DNA of 64,000 bases from Dendrolimus kikuchii (taxonomy: Eukaryota; Arthropoda; Insecta; Lepidoptera; Lasiocampidae). Under the pieces are notes generated by a model. It saw only the letters and a list, made by a program, of their open reading frames with translations. It was not told where the DNA came from and ran no database searches. The translations under genes and the position numbers were made by a program. The stretch is taken from contig CM034409.1 in NCBI GenBank assembly GCA_019925095.2, positions 7,071,001-7,135,000 of the forward strand, in the 5' to 3' direction. Below, piece after piece: positions 56,084 to 64,000 of the stretch (positions within the stretch are counted from its first letter, which is position 1; each line of letters opens with the position of its first letter).

Positions 56084-56531
56084 ATGGATAAGGCGATCGC
56101 AGAGGCTTCTAAGGTACAAATAATGCACCTAGATGGTAAAAACTATAAGCATTGGTGGTATCGTATTGAGACAGTGTGTAGGGCAATACACGGCGCTGAT
56201 TAAATTTTGCAAGGAAAACTTCAAAAGCTCGACGAGCCTGTAGCATCTGATGATGCAGAAGCTAAAGCAAAATATGTAATAAATTTATAACAATTTCTAA
56301 AAATTGACTGTGTCGTTTTAACTCTGATGACGACAAACATTACGGATGAGATTCTAGAACAAGTTATACGATGTAAAAGCGCTAAAGAAGTATGTGATGA
56401 GCTAGAACGCCTATATAATGGAAGCGGCGAAGACAAACCTGTGATCTTTATCTAAAATTCCTTTGATTATAAAAAGGACCTTGAACAAGAGATGGAAAAG
56501 CATATATCTGCATTAAATAACATTCCAACAA
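56084..56531 (+). pseudogene. copia-type gag remnant (right arm)
   Basis: It reads MDKAIAEASKVQIMHLDGKN, YKHWWYRIETVCRAIHGAD then a stop, and continues in frame: LTLMTTNITDEILEQVIRCK, SAKEVCDELERLYNGSGEDK, a stop, and DLEQEMEKHISALNNIPTT. The W..W..., 'I...A.E.W/C..L...Y' and 'HI..LNNI' spacing is that of copia gag. Three in-frame stops make it a pseudogene. No zinc knuckle, protease or polymerase follows; LTR-like sequence comes directly after. Confidence 0.65.
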
Positions 56532-57331
56532 CTGTTTTCATAAATTAATATTTATTATTCTTTATGAAATTGTAAGTTATTAAAAAGTCAATTACATATT
56601 GTCACTCATATATTATTTGCTTTAATTATTTATCTCAATAATAAATACCCATAAAATCGAAAATAAAACAACACAGCAGAAAATCATTCTTCAGGTTGCC
56701 GCCAAAAATTTCGAAGTAAACCTAACCAAACGAATGAAATTTCAAATGTCAAGTTGACATTGGCCAACTAAAATCCCTTTTTACGCAAGAAATAACTAAC
56801 ATTAAAGCTAAATTTCGTGTGTTTGTTCGAAGATATGGGTCGCCGCGTGAAACGGAACATATCTGGCTGTTTTACCGACGGCATAAATACATTTAGCTAA
56901 ATAACATGGGAGACCGCCTTATGCAAGACATCTTAAATACGTTTTGTGTAAAACGTATTTAGGCAGTTTAATATGATTAACTAAATTTGATTTAAAGACG
57001 ATCGTTGTGCAAGCGGGCCTAAATACCCATTTTTGGATGATTAACTTTGACAGTTCTTTAAACATATTTACCGGTAAATTTTGCGTTGTGCAAGACGCTA
57101 ATCGTATTTAAAGGTGTTGAATGCGTTTAGTGTTTCTTAAATCAATTTAAGGAGCGTTATGCAAGCGGCCCTAATCTTATATACGTAGATCAAAGGAAAT
57201 TGTGCGCAACAGTGTTGCGCTTTGAAATTGAACTTTGAATTTTATAACAGTGATTTAAAGTGTAAATTAGATTATAATATGTTGAAGAATGTAGGCTAAA
57301 GGAATTATATTTATATTAATATACTAATAAA

Positions 57332-57518
57332 CTAGGATTTGACCGCGACTTTGTCCACGCTTGATTTGAAATTCCCGCGGGATTCCAGGGGCACAAACTA
57401 AAAGAATCTAAAAAAGAATTTAAGCTATCGTTCTATTGTAAACTGTGTCGGAATAAGCTACTTTTTATGTACCCGAACAACTTCAAACCGCTCCCGGGAA
57501 AATTCCCGCGGGATTTGT
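57332..57518 (-). mobile_element. Helitron-like fragment, group D
   Basis: Minus 3' end 'aagcgtggacaaagtcgcgg' and TCAAATCCTAG, with CCCGCGGGATTCC and 'cccgggaaaattcccgcggg' phrases. The 5' half is missing. Confidence 0.6.
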
Positions 57519-57652
57519 TTTTTTTTATAATGTAGTGTATGTAGAGTAAGCTAAATTAGGTTACGATGGTGTGTTGACATATCCGTGTGGATAACCCGCC
57601 CCCGCCCCAAAAAAAAAAACAAAAAAAACATTAAGAAAAGACGTGAACTCAC

Positions 57653-57785
57653 CAACAACATTAAGCTGGAAAGCGAGCGACATTTTGGGCTCCGTATTGA
57701 CTTGACACTCGTAAATCCCAGCGTCGCGTTCTTGCGGAAACTTGATTTGGAGTGTCCAGTTTTCTGATTTCTCTGGTCTGATAAC
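57653..57785 (-). CDS. dpr: dpr-family exon: Ig1 C-terminal half
   Basis: 133 nt encoding VIRPEKSENWTLQIKF, then PQERDAGIYECQVNTEPKMS, LAFQLNVV and one base of the next codon. It carries the second conserved Ig1 cysteine in the D-x-G-x-Y-x-C motif. Acceptor 'ttacag', donor G|gtgagt, phase 1. It follows the 60880 exon after a 3.1-kb intron. Confidence 0.95.
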
Positions 57786-57826
57786 CTGTAAAGTAAATAT
57801 GCTAAGTAATAATTGTATTAGGTTAA

Positions 57827-58130
57827 ATGACAGAACCGTCAGGGCCATCGGATGTGTCTTTGAATCCCGAGGTCCTGACACACGGTGTCAAGACGGAACA
57901 AAGAGGTGGTAGGTCCGAGCATGCCATCGGGAGTCCAACACTACGCTACCGTACTCTCCGAAGAGTTCATGACGGATTACACCTTGTTGGAACACGCACG
58001 GGTGGAGACGCGCGGAGGATGAGGGGCCGCCCCACGACCACGGCTGGGCCTCAGGCCGCGGCTGCCGTGGGATCGCTGAACACTCGCCCTCACGACGGCT
58101 AGTGCGACGGACGACAATAAATTTATATAT
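57827..58130. other. GC-rich unassigned block in dpr intron
   Basis: A patch of higher GC with an open plus frame (57827-58102, 91 codons) including RMRGRPTTTAGPQAAAAVGS, and an overlapping minus frame. AATAAA closes it. It could be a LINE 3' end; I recognise no family. Confidence 0.3.
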
Positions 58131-58371
58131 CATTAGCTGTGCTTGCGACGTCGTTCGCGTGGAATTTGTTCTCAAGACCCCCCGATTTTGAAACATTTTT
58201 CATTGGTACTCCGCTCCTATTGGTCTTAGCGTGATGATATATAACATATAGCCTTCCTCGATAAATGGGCTATCTAAAACTGAAAGAATTTTTCAAATTG
58301 GATCAGTAGTTCCTGAGATTAGCGCGTTCAAACAAACAAACTCTTCAGCTTTATATATTAGTATAAGATAA
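58131..58371 (-). mobile_element. Helitron-like element, group C
   Basis: Minus 3' end ACGACGTCGCAAGCACAGCTAA (CTAG mutated to CTAA), body as in 43636, 5' end in 'tatattagtataagat'. Confidence 0.7.
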
Positions 58372-58807
58372 CTACGAATACACCAGCATCTATCTTTTAT
58401 ATACAGTCCACAGTAATTTAACCACCTCATCAGTGTGTCTGCTAGACAGTCATACTCTTCTTCACACCTCGTAAAAAAAAGGTTAAATGACAGAAATAAG
58501 TATTAACAATTTACGACTTTAAAGATAACTGAAGAGTAGTTTTAGGTTTCCGTAGACACGTTGGCAAAAACTTAACACTCTCATAGTCATGTCCAAAGAA
58601 AATCGCAGCTCGTTTATGGCTGCGCCCCTTAGGGGCCGGTGGAGAGAATTTTATTGCTCTGTAGTATGTACATCCCTTCTTTAATCAGTCTGTATTTTTA
58701 AGGTTGGTATGCATAGACATTTAACTGACGCTTAAAATAAAATAATCACTGTTTAGGCATATACTTTTAGCGTTTATTTTATTTTAACATAAATAACATA
58801 ATATAAG
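58372..58807. other. unassigned dpr intron sequence
   Basis: A small palindrome CGCCCCTTAGGGGCCGG lies near 58624. No gene. Confidence 0.4.
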
Positions 58808-59131
58808 CTTTTTTAAAAAGGTTTTTAAATACAAGCTTTTGAGATCCTGGATATCATGTAGCCGCAGAGTGCTAGCCAAGACAAGTAAAACGAGCCCAAA
58901 CATGACGGGTCTATCTTGTTTAGTACAGGAGTTCCTATGGCCGCCTTCCGACTCCATCATCAGATCAGCTCCATGGTACCATATTATTACATTGTCACGC
59001 GATATACATATGCGTGCAAAATTTCAGCTTAATCGGAAACCGGGAAGTTGCTCAAATTTAATTTGCAAGATTCCACCCGCACTTACATACATACATAGGT
59101 ACATCCATTGCAAGTTAAATAAATGCTTGTA
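58808..59131 (+). repeat. interspersed repeat, LINE 3' end-like (copy 2)
   Basis: Collinear with 8172-8491. The open frame in this copy (58839 onward) is not conserved in the other, which argues against a real protein. Confidence 0.55.
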
Positions 59132-59888
59132 ATAATATCACGCCTGTTTCCTGATCTCTACTTGCGACGATCCCGACAAACGACTTTCGCTACATCTACT
59201 TTCATTAACCTCTTCATACATGCACGTTTATTTGAGATGCTTTTTACCTGACCTCTCTTTAACACTTCTGATATTTGATCATGGTGTGTTCGTCTCGGTC
59301 ACAACTCTACCATTCACAATACTGTCATACACCTGTTTTGTGATTCTACTTTTATCCATTCTATTTTAACCATTTTATTTTAACAATTGGTTAAATGTAC
59401 ACACCAGCCTAAGTTACAGTCATTTTGCACGGAAACTATTCGATGTGTACGTTTAAAATTTTGTAAGAATATGCTACTATACGAATGCTGTAGTAAAATA
59501 TGTACGAATATGCATATCGGTATTTTTTGAGATACGGCGTACTTTCAACTACAAGTTATTCTTAAGGTTATGAAGCCAAGTGAGAACAAATGTGGACTTA
59601 AAACAGCTCCACAAAAGCCTTCAAAGTGAAATGATAATTTATACATATATAATTGCTTGGCCTCACTAACTGACTGACATATCAACGTACAACCCAAAAT
59701 ACTAGGGCTAGGACCATACAAATGTGCATTCAGATTCCTTCTATACCTTAGGAGCGCACTAAGAAAGGATTTTTGAAAATTGAACCCCTAAGTGGGTGAA
59801 AAAGGGGATGAAAGTTTCTATGAAATTCTGTCATTTTTAAAGTTAGAAGTACGAAATTTTACATAATTATATTTAGTTAGAAGTAAAT
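59132..59888. other. unassigned dpr intron sequence
   Basis: 59150-59380 resembles the GAACAGACG..../TTGATCATGG region of the RTE repeat only loosely. Nothing firm. Confidence 0.35.
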
Positions 59889-60286
59889 GTCGTGGTAGCG
59901 TAATGGCTAGCACACGCATCCCAGGTTCAAAGGGCGCGGGTTCGTTCCTGGCCGGAACGCATGATGGAGAAATTGCTGTTACGTACCAAGGTGCCGTGGT
60001 ATTTCAGATACTCGAAGGAAACTCCGGATTTTAAATTCAACAATATTATATTTTAGGTAAATTTACATTGCAGAATTTTAAAATTGTCTTATTATAGAGC
60101 ACATTTTTCACAACGTTCCAAACATGAACTTCAAAATTTAAATAGATTTCTAATTTTTCTCTATCTCGCCAACAATGGTGAAATAGAGGTTTTATACGAG
60201 TTTAACACATTAGTCAGTTTTCTCCCCTATAATAGGAGGCCCGATCCCAGCAGTGGGACATTAATGGACTGATATAATAGAAGTAG
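59889..60286 (+). mobile_element. tRNA-derived SINE-B with internal insertion
   Basis: Head GTCGTGGTAGCGTAATGGCT, box B GCGGGTTCGTTCCTGGCCGG, 3' end 'aggaggcccgatcccagc', AGTGGGACATTAATGGACTG and ATATAATA. About 100 bp longer than the 26051 copy; the middle is AT-rich and unrelated. Confidence 0.65.
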
Positions 60287-60879
60287 ATGTATACGTATAA
60301 CGGTGTTTACGCCTATGGGTTTGAAAAGGGGGCTACTTTTTAACTTTTTTTGAGTACCTACTTAAATTATGACTACTTTTAATATTTTTTTTAAATTTAT
60401 TGTCCAATATGTTTACATTCATATTACATTAAAAATACATTTGACTGTGGCACAGAAACCTCATGTGCTTCATGGCTACCTCGTGCCTTAGAGAGTCGTG
60501 TACACAATATTGTTATATCAAAAATAGGAGCAGAGGTGAGTAATTGTTATCACAATTCTAGTGTTTAGTTCTGATTTGATAATAAAAGCGGAGTTATCAT
60601 CATTCTAGTATATGGTTCTGTTTTAGTCGCAGGCCTGCACATGTGAGCCTGATGGTCCGCTTTGGGAATCAATATAGAATATTTTCAGATTATAGTTGAT
60701 CGATTTCTGATTGTCTTTGTGCTTTGATTGCAGGTCCTCTGGGAGATCATTTACAATGATTGGTGTTATATATTCCGCGCGCCTTGTCCGTACACGTTAT
60801 TATATTTTGGAATTATATATTTACATCTAAGCGAGGATGCTGGCGACAGCTAGTTTGTTATATAGCATTGTATAGATAC
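60287..60879. other. unassigned dpr intron sequence
   Basis: No repeat recognised. A TTTATTATATT-rich stretch; donor of the 60880 exon lies at the right border. Confidence 0.4.
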
Positions 60880-60957
60880 CTGAAATCTTTGATCTGAAGT
60901 ATACGTTAAAATTCCAGCTGTTAAAATATGGAGATCTCTTTTCCGTATCCACGATAC
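60880..60957 (-). CDS. dpr: dpr-family exon: Ig1 middle strands
   Basis: Twenty-six codons, VSWIRKRDLHILTAGILTY then TSDQRFQ, the hallmark first-Ig block of Dpr proteins, which includes the DIP-contact strands. The acceptor is 'tttcag' (minus) before GTATCG; the donor is CAG|gtat; the exon ends in phase 0. The Ig1 first cysteine must be on an exon further upstream (above 60961). Confidence 0.93.
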
Positions 60958-61013
60958 CTGAAACAATCAATCACTGAATTGCCGACAGAATAATATAATA
61001 AACAAAACTTAAC

Positions 61014-61090
61014 CTAAAATAAAACTTAACCTAAACTAAACTTAACCTAAACTAAACTTAACCTAAACTAAACTTAACCTAAACTAATTA
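61014..61090 (+). repeat. 16-bp minisatellite (AACTTAACCTAAACTA)n
   Basis: About four and a half units. It contains the insect telomere word CCTAA once per unit, but the 16-bp period is not (TTAGG)n. Confidence 0.85.
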
Positions 61091-61561
61091 ATATATAATT
61101 AATAGGTTCTTAGCTTTCTGTACAAACGCAATGTCAAAACAAATTCGAACTTCAAATTCAAATTCATTTTATTGCTAATACTCGTTATAAGGTAAGATAG
61201 AAGGTTACAATAAGTCGTTAGTATACCTATATTCTGCCGGTAGCGGTGTGCAATGTCCTTATACTTAAATGTAAATGAAGACAGTTTAATCTAGTACATC
61301 ATGTCAAATTATTAAACTCAAACGAATTAGAATAAAATTCATTAAAATAATGAAGATAAAAAGTCATAACAATAAGCAGAAAAATATAATAATGATGCAT
61401 TGTGTTAATATCACGTGGAAATGGCAGAATAATTATTAAATTGAAATTTATCTGTTAAAAAGTCTCTAATGGAATAATAAGGTTTTTAAAATAATAAATG
61501 CATTAAACTGTTTTTAACCGCGGTTTTGGACTCGCGGAGCCGTGCAGAAAACACAATTACA
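61091..61561. other. unassigned AT-rich sequence
   Basis: 'cgaacttcaaattcaaattcattttattgc' (about 61146) is a common insect repeat phrase. I looked here for the missing 5' dpr exon and found none. Confidence 0.4.
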
Positions 61562-61848
61562 TTTTTTTATTACATGAGATCAAACGGCCTGCCTGGTGGA
61601 AAGCGGTTAATATCGCTTATGGACATTTATAACACCAAAGGTGCTGCCGTCCTCTAAAGCGCCTAAAGCCTGAACCTGGTTACTAATGCCGGAACACAAC
61701 TCAAGGTTGTTATGGCGACATACTCTAGACCAAGTAGCCATCCAGTCGGGCAAATATCGTACCACCTGGCTGTGGGTTGTTTTGCCACCTCTTATTACAG
61801 GCCGCCCGGCCGCAGGAAATTGTATTCTTTGTCCGTTCCTGCAAGGAT
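61562..61848 (-). mobile_element. R320 retroposon, full length, diverged
   Basis: T-rich start, 'gatcaaacggcctgcctggtgg' to CCGTTCCTGCAAGGAT. Several small deletions. Confidence 0.7.
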
Positions 61849-61993
61849 GAAACACAATTATTAAAGAAAGCATATTGTTTAGCCGACAACAAGCCCCTAT
61901 CCCATCTTCATAACACATTCCTACTATCTTACCTTCTTTATCCCATCTTAAAGGTTGATAAGGCGTTGGCATCACCGCTAATGTTATAAACCT

Positions 61994-62380
61994 CTATATA
62001 CGACAGTAAGACTTTGAAACTATTTAAAAAAAAACAACTTTAATAGACTATATGATGATGGATAACACAATTCAATTTTTTTTTTATTTCTTGTGTGTTT
62101 ATCTGTTTGTCGGTTCGTTTGTTTGTTCGGGATTCACGTAAAAACTACTGGGTTGATTTTGATGCGGTTTTCGTTGATCGATAACAAATTCTTAGACTTA
62201 AAATCTTCGCTACTTTTTATCCCGGGAATCTCGCAGAAATTTTCCCCGGAGCGATTATAGTTGTTTCGGTGCATAGAAATTAGCTTATTCCGACACAGTT
62301 TTCATGAAAACAATAGCTGCGGTACTTTGTGACCCGGTAATTTCAAGTCAAGCGTGTACAAAGTCGCGGGAATATACTAG
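61994..62380 (+). mobile_element. Helitron-like element, group D
   Basis: Begins near TCTATATACGACAGTAAGAC, continues 'aaaaactactgggttgattttg', 'atcccgggaatctcgcagaa' and ends AAAGTCGCGGGAATATACTAG followed by T. The best-preserved 3' end of the group. Confidence 0.65.
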
Positions 62381-62698
62381 TAAAACCATATAATTATTCC
62401 ATTTTAAAATTTCTTCTCAAAATTTTAAAAGCAGAATACAAGTTATGCCTGCCTCGGCCTAGTTTGCATACAGCTAGAGCTATTAATAACAGCGGCCGAG
62501 TATTGATTATTGCCTATTTTAGTGTCAATAGCACTTTTAAGATTCTGGCCTATTTCTCTATTTTGGTATCGAGTTCATTGTCATTTATATTAACCTATTT
62601 GAACGGTTTTGTAGTTTAGTGACTGACTTGACTTTTGAGGGAATCTTGAAACTCGAGAGATGTAGATAGACAGCACTTTATTGTACACCAAAATATAG
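62381..62698. other. unassigned sequence
   Basis: Mixed composition, no recognised feature. Confidence 0.4.
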
Positions 62699-63000
62699 TT
62701 TTTTTTATTGCACGAGATCAGCAGACAGCCGGCCCACTTGATGGAAAGCGGTTACCATCGCCTATGGACATTTTCAACACCAAAGTTGCTACTAATGCTC
62801 TTAAGGGAAACTGGAACCTGGTCTGGTCACTAATGCCGGAACACATCTCAAGGTTGTTATGGCGACGTAGTTTAGACCAGGGGTGGTAGCCATCCAGTCG
62901 GGCAAATGCCCTACCACCTGGCTGTGGGTTGTTAAGTCGCCTCATATGACAGGCCGTCCAGCCGCAGGAAATTGTAATCTTTGTCCGTTCCTGCACGGAT
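62699..63000 (-). mobile_element. R320 retroposon, full length
   Basis: 'tttttttattgcacgagatcagcag' pattern to CCGTTCCTGCACGGAT, with small deletions around 62740-62810. Confidence 0.75.
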
Positions 63001-63039
63001 AAAAATAAACAGAGATAGAAAAGTACAAGAGATAGTACA

Positions 63040-63092
63040 ACGGGCGGCCTTATCGTTAAAAAGCGATCTTTTCTTGGCAACCCTTGGCAGGG
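63040..63092 (-). repeat. LINE 3' tail fragment
   Basis: 'acgggcggccttatcgttaa', AAAGCGATCTTTTCTTGGCA is the inverse of the tail at 4295 and 22333. Confidence 0.45.
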
Positions 63093-63207
63093 ATTAATGG
63101 ATTTTTAATACTGACTGTGGTGCAGTTCAAACATAATCATAAATAAAATATGACTTATACACAATACACATAAGTACAAAAAGAGTATAAATATATATAC
63201 ATATGTA

Positions 63208-63764
63208 TTAGGACCTTACGTAAGATGACAGTAGCAGTACCCCGTTCGTGAAATTTCGAATGGTAACACACAAGCAAAGCAGTAGTGTATCTAACCTTAA
63301 ATTTCAGTGTATGGTAGTTCACTTTAGTGTAAACATAATTTTTTCTTAGTTCGGAAAATGTCTACTTTTGTGCCAAATAAAGAGTATTTACGGGGAATTT
63401 TATTGCACCCAGGCGGAAGAACAGCGCTGGCCTTAGCAGCTAGCATCACGTTGAGTCTGGGTCCAATTTTAGGACTTATATTGATGCAATTATCTTTTAT
63501 TTTACTCAGTGTTGTTAAAATGTTTATTTGTCCTAAATAAAATAATTCTCATTCTTTCTTCACTACTTTATTCAAAAGAAATCTGCAGCTGAAACACATA
63601 GAATTCTTGTTGAGACTTATATTGACAATGCTTTGTCGGATACGACATGCAGAAACTGGTTTCGACGCTTTAAAAATAATGATTTTGAACTTGAGGATAA
63701 AGAACGTTCTGGCGCACCAAAAATTTTTGTAAAAGAAACAGCGAGAACTTATTCAAGGTCCTAA
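63208..63764 (+). mobile_element. mariner element, internally deleted, with foreign insert
   Basis: Ends TTAGGACCTT / AAGGTCCTAA are inverted repeats flanked by TA (63206-63207, 63765-63766), the mariner target duplication. ATG at 63358 starts MSTFVPNKEYLRGILLH. A 155-bp insert (63409-63563) interrupts, after which the transposase N-terminus resumes: YFIQKKSAAETHRILVETY, CRNWFRRFKNNDFELEDKER, SGAPKIF. About 70 of roughly 340 expected residues remain; the DDE catalytic domain is deleted. It could only move with help from another copy. Confidence 0.85.
63358..63717 (+). pseudogene. mariner transposase N-terminus, disrupted
   Basis: Helix-turn-helix DNA-binding part only. The frame is broken by the 63409-63563 insert, which itself keeps the frame open to 63540 and adds a hydrophobic stretch (PILGLILMQLSFILLSVV) of no clear meaning. 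The C-terminal catalytic triad is missing. Confidence 0.75.
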
Positions 63765-63890
63765 TATATACACATACGTATATACACACGTATATCTACA
63801 TATGATAATACAAACATAAATATATATAGTTATATAACAGTGCTAGGAATTATTATACACAATAGAGAAGTAATGCTTCTGGACTTGATT

Positions 63891-63998
63891 TTAAAACACT
63901 AAGGATTTGGCTTGTCTTATAGCAATAGGTAGCTCATTCCAAAGACGCACAGCCTGAACAGTAAAAGAGTTATTATAAAAACAAGACGTATGTACAGG
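63891..63998 (-). pseudogene. LINE C-terminal fragment at the window edge
   Basis: The minus strand encodes HTSCFYNNSFTVQAVRLWN, ELPIAIRQAKSLVF and a stop. The W-N-x-L-P motif is typical of the C-terminal region of Jockey-like LINEs. It continues beyond 64000. Confidence 0.55.
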
Positions 63999-64000
63999 TG

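Larger units (their letters stand above)
53965..57171. mobile_element. Harbinger-type/copia composite with giant inverted repeat
   Basis: Left arm 53965-55644 and right arm 55794-57019 are reverse complements apart from two insertions in the left arm. The loop (55645-55793) and an extra right segment (57020-57171) are both the second half of the MITE at 22740. Outer ends are GGCCCGCTTGCACAACG and GTTATGCAAGCGGCCC. Each arm carries a copia LTR, a primer-binding site and a broken gag. Sequence TAA follows the right end; the left flank reads TTA, so an exact target duplication is not shown. Confidence 0.75.
44135..60957 (-). other. dpr: dpr-family gene (partial; five 3' coding exons)
   Basis: Gene span on the minus strand. 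Dpr proteins are neuronal surface proteins with two immunoglobulin domains that pair with DIP proteins to specify synaptic partners. Exons 60880-60957, 57653-57785, 45555-45674, 44991-45188 and 44135-44268 have AG acceptors, GT donors and phases 0, 1, 1, 1 that fit, giving 663 nt (220 codons and stop). Introns are 3094, 11978, 366 and 722 bp. The first half of Ig1 and the signal peptide are not in the visible sequence to 64000. The TAEAASV/EHPAAMQ ending is Dpr-specific; 'TMAEAASV' leans to the Dpr1-3 side, but the paralogue is unresolved. All transposons between 44269 and 60879 outside exons are intronic. Confidence 0.93.

Noticed and set aside
59889..59960. tRNA gene (GTCGTGGTAGCGTAATGG... 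head)
   Set aside because: It is the head of the SINE-B family, with the same 3' body at 26051 and 41671; no intact cloverleaf.
61014..61090. interstitial telomere array
   Set aside because: CCTAA occurs but the period is 16 bp rather than 5 bp; it is a minisatellite.
63358..63540. a 60-codon membrane protein gene
   Set aside because: The first 17 residues are mariner transposase and the rest is read-through of an insert; the structure is a disrupted transposon.

Overview
The window is a repeat-rich, AT-rich stretch of a eukaryotic nuclear chromosome, almost certainly from a moth or butterfly (Lepidoptera). The evidence is the repeat content: Helitrons with the 5' end TCTATACTAATATTATAAA and CTAG 3' ends, tRNA-derived SINEs, RTE-type LINE tails, mariner and Harbinger-like MITEs, and Penelope elements. 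I see no bacterial-style operons, no CRISPR array, no rRNA and no convincing functional tRNA.

One host gene is well supported. It is a member of the dpr (defective proboscis extension response) family of neuronal two-Ig-domain cell-surface proteins, on the minus strand. Five coding exons (60880-60957, 57653-57785, 45555-45674, 44991-45188, 44135-44268) have canonical AG/GT borders and matching phases. They join into 220 codons plus a stop: the second half of Ig1, all of Ig2 and a hydrophobic C-terminal tail. The exon(s) for the signal peptide and first half of Ig1 were not found and probably lie beyond 64000. Everything between 44135 and 60957 is therefore exon or intron of this gene, and its 12-kb intron (45675-57652) is packed with transposons.

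Layout. 1-13000: a Tigger/pogo-like relic with a solo LTR inside it, Helitrons, SINEs and LINE fragments. 13000-29800: a dense mix of an approximately 320-bp poly-A retroposon (called R320 here), solo LTRs, Helitron composites, RTE LINE tails and one LINE split by a Penelope fragment. 29800-44000: sparser, with a CpG-rich single-copy-looking block (about 30881-31480), a 76-bp-arm perfect hairpin (35910-36093), a Harbinger-type MITE (36704-37305) and a Penelope relic. 44135-60957: the dpr gene. Its long intron holds a 2.55-kb Penelope palindrome (arms 1247 bp, 11-bp target duplication) and a 3.2-kb Harbinger/copia palindrome. 61000-64000: SINE/R320 copies, Helitron, an internally deleted mariner carrying a foreign insert, and a LINE tail.

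The most notable structures are the two giant inverted repeats in one intron, the foldback hairpin sharing a 13-mer with other sites, the solo-LTR family with ATAT-like target duplications, the chimeric Helitron, and two related short reading frames (13798-13965 and 40730-40877) of unknown identity. Family names for repeats rest on termini, target duplications and translated motifs read by eye. No alignment or database search was run.
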